DNA from: Streptomyces nigrescens | GTDB taxonomy: Bacteria > Actinomycetota > Actinomycetes > Streptomycetales > Streptomycetaceae | DNA length: 64,000 nucleotides | Direction: 5' to 3' | Assembly (NCBI GenBank): GCA_024349765.1 | Contig: AP026074.1 | Location: 496,001-560,000 of the forward strand | Shown here: positions 16,966-25,900 of the stretch, one piece after another | Numbering within the stretch: the first letter of the stretch is position 1 | Layout: every line of letters starts with the position of its first letter | Notes under the pieces: generated by a model | Seen by the model: the letters and a program-made list of their open reading frames with translations, nothing else | What the model was told of the DNA's origin: nothing | The model's database searches: none | Made by a program: the position numbers and the translations under genes

Positions 16966-19900
16966 ATGGGCATCCAGATCCCCCCGGAAATCGCCTGGGC
17001 CGTTTCGTGGGCGGCCGGTGGGGACTGGCCCAAGCCGGACGAGGACCACGTCAGAGCGATCGGCGCCGTGTGGAAGGGCGCCGCCACCGAGCTCGACCGC
17101 GTCGCCGCCGAAGTCGATCCGGTGACGGCCCGCGTGCTCGGCAGCGTGAAGGGTGCCGCCGCGACGGCGTTCAGCTCGTTCATGTCGCGCCTTCGGCAGA
17201 GCATCCCCTCGATGGCCGGTGCCGCCGACGACATCGGCACCATGAGCGTCAACACCGCCCTACAGGTCGAGTACGCCAAGTACATGATCCTGGCGCAGAG
17301 CGCATGGCTGGCCGCCGAGATCGTCGCCCTGGCGAGCTCCTTCTACGGTTCCGCGCTGATTCCGGCGCAGATCACCGCCGTCCGGATCAACGTCCAACTC
17401 ATCCTGCGGCGGGCCTTCAACGCGGTGGTCAGCGCGGCGGTTACCCAGGCGGCGATGGACGCCGCGGTGCAGGGCATCCAGTTCCTCAAGGGCGACCGCA
17501 CCGAGTGGGACGCGAAGGGCACCGCCCTCGGCGCGGCGATGGGCGCCATGGGCGGCGCCATCGGAATGCCGATCTCCCTCGCCGGAAACGCGCTCGCCCC
17601 CAAGTTCGCCAACAGCATCGTCGGTCACGCCGTGACCGGTGCGGTGTCCGGTGTGGCGGTGGGCGCGGCGGCCAACGCGGCGTTCGACGCGGGTCAGGAC
17701 CTCGGCATGGCCGCCGGCGCCGGTGCGATCGGCGGCGCGGCCGGATGGCGCCACCGACCGGGCGGGACCTCCCCTGCCGGCATCGAGAATGTTGAAGGAG
17801 TGCCCGAGGCACCCAAGCTCTCCCAGGACGTCACCGGTGAGGTCGGGACCTCGGGACACACGGCGGACGGTGCGTCGACCGGACACCCCTCGGACGAGCC
17901 CGTGGCGACCGAGGCGGCGCCGCAGGCCGACGCCGCATCGACGACCGGAACGGCACCGGCCGGCGGAACCGAATCCCCTCAGGGCGAACGGCAGTCGGCC
18001 GAGGCGCCGTCCACCGCGTCGCAGCCGACACGGACCGAGCCGGGAGGCGAGGCGCCGGTGTCGGGGAGCGCACAGGCCCCGGACGCCGCCGGTACCCACG
18101 CCCCGGAGACGGAGCGCGCGCAGACCACGCAGGACACGCGAGCGGCCACTTCGACGGCCCCTCCGGCCACCATGCCGCTGACCCTCGACGGTGGGGCCGG
18201 CACCGCCGGACGCAGCACGCCGACCGCGTCCACGGACACGCCGGCCCGGAGCGCGATGACGAGCGGGGAAGGCCACGGCAACAGCGGGTCGCAGCAGCCC
18301 GACGAGACCACGACGGCCACCGCACCGCGGCCTGGGACACGCGCCGCCGCCAGCCCGGAGACCGCCTCGCAGACCACCTCCGGCTCTGGAGGCATCGAAA
18401 CGGAGCGGGGGGCCGCGACCACTGCCCCGGCCGCCGCGACCCGGGCGTCCGGCCCGGCGACGGACCAGCCGGAGCAGCACGCCGCCGCGACCGCCCCGGC
18501 TGCCTCGGTCGTTCCGACGACGTCCCCGGGACATGCGGAGACCCCCGCCACCGTCGGCTCCCACGCGGTCACCCCCGGCACGCCGGAGCACCAGGCGCCG
18601 ACGACCGCCCCGCTCACCTCCGCCGCGTCGACGTCGTCGGCGACGGTGGAGGCCTCCACGGCGGGGACGGCATCCTCGTCCCCGGTGGCCTCCCACTCCG
18701 TCCCGCACAGCGTGCCGGAGCACGCGACGGGCCTGCCGGGGATGGACCCTGCCGCCAAGCCGGCGGAGCAGCCCGCTTCCCCACACCTCGCGGGCACCGT
18801 CGTCGCGTCGGGCACGCAGGCGGTCGAGCACGGTCCGTCCCCAGTGGCCCCAGTGTCTGAATCCCCGTCAGCCACTCAGGTCGAGCACGGTCCGTCCCTG
18901 GCGCCCGAACCCCCATCAATCACCCAGGTCGAGCACGGTCCGTCCCCAGCGCCTGAACCCCCGTCAATCACCCAGGTCGGGCACGGCCCGTCCCTGGCGC
19001 CCGAACCCCCGTCAGCCACCCATACCGACCCGGTCACCGTGCTGCCCGCCGCACACCAGTCGGGCAATGCTGCCGGGGAACCTCCGCACCCCGGACTGCC
19101 CGGTCTGGAAGCCAAGGGCCTGTCGACGCAGGTGACGCAGCCCGAGAGGGTAGCGACGCAAGCGGTGCGTGCGGTGGCCGAACCCCCGGTGGGCGGGACA
19201 CCGGTGCGCCTCAGCTCGGCGGGACCGGACGCGGCCAGATCGCTTCCCACGGTGGCCGCCCACGACCCGGCGGCACACAGCCCCCTCCGCACCGCCGGTG
19301 GCCCCCCTCGAACCGGGGAGCCCGCCACCGCCTCGCACGGGGCCACCACCAACGCGGCATCAGAGCCACGGACGACCACGTCCGCCGCTTCGCCCCCGCA
19401 GCCCACGCACCCCGGGTCCGCGGCCGAGCCCGTGCGGCACGCCGTGCCGCGGCCCGTGTCCGGCGAGCCCGGCACGGAGGGTTCCGCCGCGCATGCGCAC
19501 GCCTCCGCCGATTCCAACGGGCAGCCGGTGCACGGCGATCCGCCGCAGGGCCCGCACCACGACGACCGCCGGGATCCGCCGGACGGCGGCGGCGATCCGC
19601 ACACCCCGCACCCTCGGTCGGACGACGCCACCGCGGCACACCCGTCGTCCGCCCGTGTCCCCGAGTACATCCCGGCACCGGACCACGCTCAGGCATCACC
19701 GGAGCAGCAGCGTCACTGGGAGCAGGCGCAGCGGGAGCTGCACGGGGCCTACGACGCGCACCTCACCGAGGCGGTCAGGGTGGCGGGCGAGCGGACCGAG
19801 GTACGGGAACGCCTCGACACGGCGTTCACGCAGTGGTCGGCACGACTGCCGGAACACAGCCCGGAGGAGTTCGCCGTCGCGGTCCGGCGCCGCGCCGAGG

Positions 19901-22900
19901 AGGTGGTGCAGGCCGAGCTGGCAGCCGAGCCGGAATCCCGTGAGCGGATCCTCGGTGACCTGCACGGACGGCTGGAACTGGCCGCCGCCCGGGAGGCAGC
20001 CGTGCGCGTCGGCATGGAGCGCTTCGAGCGGACCGTCGACGTCGCGTCCCGACAGCTGACGGCCCCGGGGGAGGAGGCCGGGCCACAGCCGGCCCTGTCC
20101 CGCGAGATGGTCGGCCGGGCGCGCGAGCACCTGTCCGGGGTGTTCCGGGACAGGGTGGAGAAGGCGGTCGCCGAGGCGTACCGGACCCCCGATGACGTGG
20201 GGGAGGCCCTTCCGGAGCGGACAGTGCGGGGTGAGCGGGCACTGGACGGGCTCACCGCCGCCCTCCCCAGGGACCTGGACCTGCGGGTCGGGTTCGAGAC
20301 GGCGTTGGACAGCGCCGACCGTGCGGTCGCGCACACCGCCGGGACCTGGCGCAGCGGTCTCGACGCCGCCGGCGAGAGGCGGCTGGAGCAGACGGGTGTG
20401 GCGGCGGACGCCGGGGTGTCACAGGAGAGTCGGCGACTGTTGCGGACGACGCTGCGGGAGCAGGTCGAGTCGGACTTCACGGCGGTGTTCTCCTCGGTCG
20501 ACTCGGCGGCCGACTTCCATGGCTCCCCGCAGGGCGCCGTGGCGGACTTCAACGGCCGCTTCGAGCAGCGCATGCAGGAGCTTCCGCGCCAGTTCGCCGG
20601 CCAGGCGGCCCGGGAAGCCGCCATCCGCACGGTGCTGGACACCGTTCATGAGGCGGCCGGGGTCTGGCACGAGCAGGGCCTGCCCCGGTTCGACAAGGCC
20701 ACGGCCGAGACGTTCGGTCTTTCCGGCCCGGTGCCGGAACACCTCGCCGACCGGGTCGCCGCCGAGATGGCGCGCGGGGTCGACGGGCGACTTCTGCGTA
20801 CCCGCGACGCCGAGATGGACACGTGGGGTTCGACGTTCGGACAACTCACCGCATCCGACCGCATCCACGACCTGCTCGCCCTCCACTCCGCCCGCGAGCA
20901 CGGCTTCCGCGCCGCAGAGGGGCAGGCTCACGAGCGCGTCGCCGCCTGGCGTGAGGGCCACCTCCTCTCCGACGACGCCGCGGAACGGGTCCGCGAGGGA
21001 CACTCGGAGCGGGTACGCGCAGCCTTCGACGAGTTGTTCCCCACGCCTGACGCGCTCCGAGGCGACGGAGTGGCGCAACGGCTCCAGCGGTGGCGCGAGA
21101 CCCGCCAAGCCCTCGACGACGACCTCGCGGTCCACTTGGCCTTCGAGTCCGAGGTCATGCCCGCGCTGGAAGGCGCGGCCCGCGGTTTCGACGCCCTCGC
21201 CGCCGACAAGGGACCCCTTCCCTTCGCCGAGCTCTCCGGCCTCAAGGAACGCTACGGAGAGGAGTGGTTCACCGCGTACCGCGAGCACTGGGGCCCGGAA
21301 CGCCTCGACGCCGACAAGTGGCTCGCCCACGAGGCCGCGCACGAGAACACCTTCAGGGTGGCGGACGGTGACGAACCCGCCGAACACGGGAGCGCGCAGC
21401 GCCCTTCGCCGCTCGACAGCGGGCTTGCCCTCATCGGCGGCCAACCGGAGCGCACGGGGGACGCCCACCGGCCCGGGCACGAGGCGTTCGACCAGCCGGG
21501 CGGCGTCGATCGGGTCGCGGGCGACACGGTGCCCTCGCACTCCCTCGACCGCTGGTCCACTTCGCGCGCGTTCGAACATCCCGGCGCCCAAGAGCCGAGC
21601 ACCGTCGACGGCAAGCCGGTCGGCGACCGTGTCCCCAACCCCCACCACCAACCGCTGACCGCGGAAGAACAGGCCACGCACCGGCCCCAACCCGGCCCGC
21701 CGGAGCAGCCGGCCGCCCTTGCTCCCGTCGCGCCAGGTGGCAGGGTGGCTGATTTCGCCGCGCCTGACACCTGGAAACACCGCAGCGACGAAGCGCCTTC
21801 TGCGCTACTGCGCAGTGAGCGCTTCGACCCGGCCAGCAACCCTCTGGACCCGAGCCGCTTCCCCGGCACCCTTTCCGGTGCCCAAACCCTCATTCGCGCC
21901 GAGGTCCGCCGCATCCAGGCCGACAACGGCACCTGGGTCCGCGACCACACCGTCGTCCTTCCCCTCCGCCTGGACCACACCGTCACCCCACACGACCTCA
22001 CCACGCTCAACACCCGGCTTCGGGAATCCCTCGACGCACACGTCAACACCGGCTACGCGCTTCCGCGCTCCGGAGACCAACTCCACGTCACCCTCGACCT
22101 GGTCCACGACGACCACCACCCCGAGCACGTCGTCCTCTCCCGCACCTCCACCCCCACCGGCATCGACCAACGCCACTGGTACCTCCCCCAAGACGGAAAC
22201 GACACCGCCCCCCTACCGAAATTCATCCACGAAGTCCTCCACTACCTCGGTCTGCCGGACGAATACCTCAAGGAGAATTTCCTCTTCCGCCTCGACGAGG
22301 AACGTCCAGCCGTACATTCCGATGCCGCCCTCATGGTGCAGGCCGACCGGTTCACACCACTGCCCGAGCGCTACCTCACCGTCATCGAAAACACCGTCGA
22401 CGCAAACACCGTCCTCCGCGACCACCCCCTCACCCCCCGAGTCGAGAACGACCCGGTCCAGCGCGACCACGACCCTGCTACCGACCCGATCACCGACCGC
22501 TGGCCCACGTCACGCTCGCCCGGTCCCGAGGAGAACACGGGGGGTGACTCCGGTACGCCGGAAACTGCGGGGATCGGTATCCGAAAAGATCCCTTCGGCG
22601 GGTGGCGGCTTGACGATGGGACACCGCTGACTGTCGATGATCGCTCTGGGCTGACGTCGTTCGTGGAGAAGGCGCTCCAGGCGGATGCGCCGACCGGGGA
22701 GCGGCTCAAGGCGCGGATACTCCTTCAGCGATTGGAGCAACTGAGCCTCGGCAGGCACCCCACCGACCCCGTTCTTGAGCGGATCAGCCAGGAGCAGCGG
22801 ACCGCGCTCGGCGAGGTTCACCAGGAGGTTCGGCAACACTACGAGCGTGCCTTGGCTTCGGCTTCGCCGATGTCCGACGGTGTACTCGTGCCCAAGAAGG

Positions 22901-25900
22901 TGCACTTCGTGTGGTTCGGCAAGCCGATGAGTCACCATGGCATGGCCAACGTGCTGCGGTGGGCGGACCACATATCTCGGGCCAACGAGAAGTTGCCTCC
23001 GGGGAAACAGTGGGAGCTGAACCTGTGGACCGACCCCAAGTACAACGCCAAGGGGGCGAAAAAGGCCTGGCAGACGGATATGGAAAGGCTGCGCAAGGCC
23101 GGCGTCACGGTGCATACCGACACGGCTGAGAAAGTGGCGGGGGCGGCGCGCAGTGTGCAGGAGAGACACCAACAGCTCGACCCCGATGCCAGCCGAGGAC
23201 TGACCGGGCTGCCTGACCTGGGTCAGATCTACCGCACCGGTTTGAAGCAGGGAGCGTTCAACCTGGGCTCCGACATTGCTCGGTACGCAGTGCTCGCCGA
23301 GCAGGGAGGGGTGTACGCGGATGTGGACCTCGGCCCCGGCCAGGTGTCGTTCGAGACCATGCCGGACATCCGGTTGCGGCCGGATGATGTGCCACTGCTC
23401 AGCCCGGGGTTGCGTGATCTGAGCTCCCTCCTGAAGGAGTTGCGAGATCTGGGCCTGCGAGCACAGTCGGGTTCGACTGATTCAGGCGGACCTATCACTC
23501 AGGAAGAGCTGTTGGCCGCAGCGAAGAGCCGCTACGAGAAGGGTCACCTGGGAAACCACTTCATTGTTGCACCACCTAACTCCGACTTCATCAATTTGCT
23601 CAATGAGAAGATCCCCCAGAAGTTCCGGGAAATCAGCGAGAATTCGTCGAGGAGTGGCCCTGACCTGACCCGGGAAGCGGCGGCGATCTCCGGTCCGGGC
23701 CTCATCCATTTCATCCGCCAGAATCAGAGCGGCTCGGCGCTGGGGGAGTACGTGGAGGAAAGGCTCAGTCTGTGGAACGCGGGGACCGCCACAGAGTGGC
23801 AGACGCCGCCCGGACTCCGCAGCCGAGATCTGGTCGCCCTGTTCGATCCGCAACTACTCACGAAATGGGCGGGATTGGAATGGGTCACGGCAGAGAGCGC
23901 CTATCAACTTGATCCAGTGCATCAGCCAGTCCCCGCTGACGCTCCAACGACGTCAACATCGGGCGCGCTCCCGACCGCTGATCTCGGCACTGTGCCGAAC
24001 GCTATCCGCGGCGCCGCGGATAGCGAGATCATCGACAGATGGCGGACTGAGTCGGCGCTGCCGCGGATTCGGCGCTCCGACACTCTGCGGCGCGTGGATA
24101 CGGCCGTCGACGAGTGGGCGAACGGCGGCCGGCGGCTGCGTGGTGATCACGAAACCAACCAGCGGCAGTTGGGGGCCATCCTCGATGCCCTGGAAGCGTG
24201 GAAGTCGAGCAAGAACGGGCCCAGTAGCCGTGCCGAGGCGGTCGGCCGCCTCACCGCACACGTCCAGTCCGAGTTGCGCGATCTCCAGCAGCGCATCGCC
24301 GAGCAGGCACCGGCGGAGGAGCCGTCCGGCCAGCAGCGCGGCGGCACCGACGCCCCTCCGCACGCCGCCCCGGATCCCGACGCCGGGTCACCGCCCGACG
24401 AGGCCGACCGCTGGCCGACCTCTCGCGCGCCGGACGGCAGCCCTCAGGGGGAGTCGTTGCACGCGACCGCTGAGATCGCCTTCCGGGAGGGTTCGACGCG
24501 ACTGCCCAACGACAGAGACCAACTGGCCAAGATCGAAGACTTCTCGGCTTCGGTCGCCGCCGAAGCGGTGCGGCGGGTCACCCACGACGAGAAGCCGCTC
24601 CGGGTTTACGTCGAAGGAGGCACGAACGGCAGCAGATGGGCGTCGTTGCGCGGAACATCGACCAGAGCCGACTCCGGGTTGGAGCGTGCTCGGGCGGTGT
24701 GGAACGTGCTGCGCAGCCAATTGAACGAAGAAATCTCCCGGCTGTGGAGCGGAGATCCGGACATCCTGACCGGCACTTCCCTGCTCCAGGCTCCCAGGTC
24801 CCGGGGCCAGGGCGAGTCCGCCGCCCCGTTCCCCGAGCCGCCCGCGGAGTCGCTGACCCCCGCGCAGGCCCGTGCGGCCCGTCGTACGGTCCGGATCTGG
24901 GCGGCGGCCGACGGGCCCGCACGCGTACTGCGGTTGCTGGCGCACGACCGGACGCAACTCGATGTCGACCGGCGCGAGGCGCTCGTCGACTACGTCGACG
25001 AGTCCGCGAGGCGTGGCCAAGACGCCAGAGTCCGACTTCTGCTGCGCCGATTGGAGCTTCAGAACCTTCACGTACTGCGCGGTGAGCTCGACTCGCGCTA
25101 CGCGGAGCGGGTTGCCGAGATCGCCCCGTCCGTCGGTGCGCCCGCCCCGGTGCCCAAGGACATTCACTTCTTCTGGATTGGAGAGGAGCCCAGGCCGGCG
25201 GCGTTGAACAACCTTGAGGCGTGGGCACGATCGGCCGGGGACACATGGCAACAGCACCTGTGGACCGACGCGACCTACGCCGAGTGGAGCGGCGAGGTAC
25301 GCGCCCGTCTTGAGCGGATCGTCACCGTCCACCAGGATTCGCCTGATGCCCTGCGTTTGGCGGACCGGCCCCGAGTGCTGGACGTCTACGAGACCGCTGT
25401 GGCGAATGGGGCTTACAACCTGGCCTCCGACATCGCGCGCTACGCGATCCTTGAGCAGACCGGCGGGGTCTACGCCGACGTGGACCTGCATCCGGGAACC
25501 GTGGATCTGTCCTCGATGGCAGAGATCACCATGCGTTCGGAGGATCTTCCCCTGCTCGCCCCGCGTGTGCGAGACATGGTCAGCGTCGCCGACGCGCTGG
25601 CCGCGGCAGGGGTGGCCCCTCCCGCCGACCGGAACGAGCAAGTCGATCTGGCGGCGCGGCTTCGGTGGGACGCGGGAGTCCTCGGCAACCACCTCATCGT
25701 CGCGCCACCGGAATCGGAGTTCATCACCTCGCTCTTGGATGCGATTCCCAAGAACTTCGCCGCCCTGCGGGAGCACATGGCCGTGTCCTTCGCGGATGCG
25801 TCGCAGCTCCCCGAGGTGTTGAAGAACCTGGCACCGCAGATCAGTGGCCCCGGCATGATCGAGGACCGGATCCCCGGAGGCGAAAACTTCACTCCGCTGC

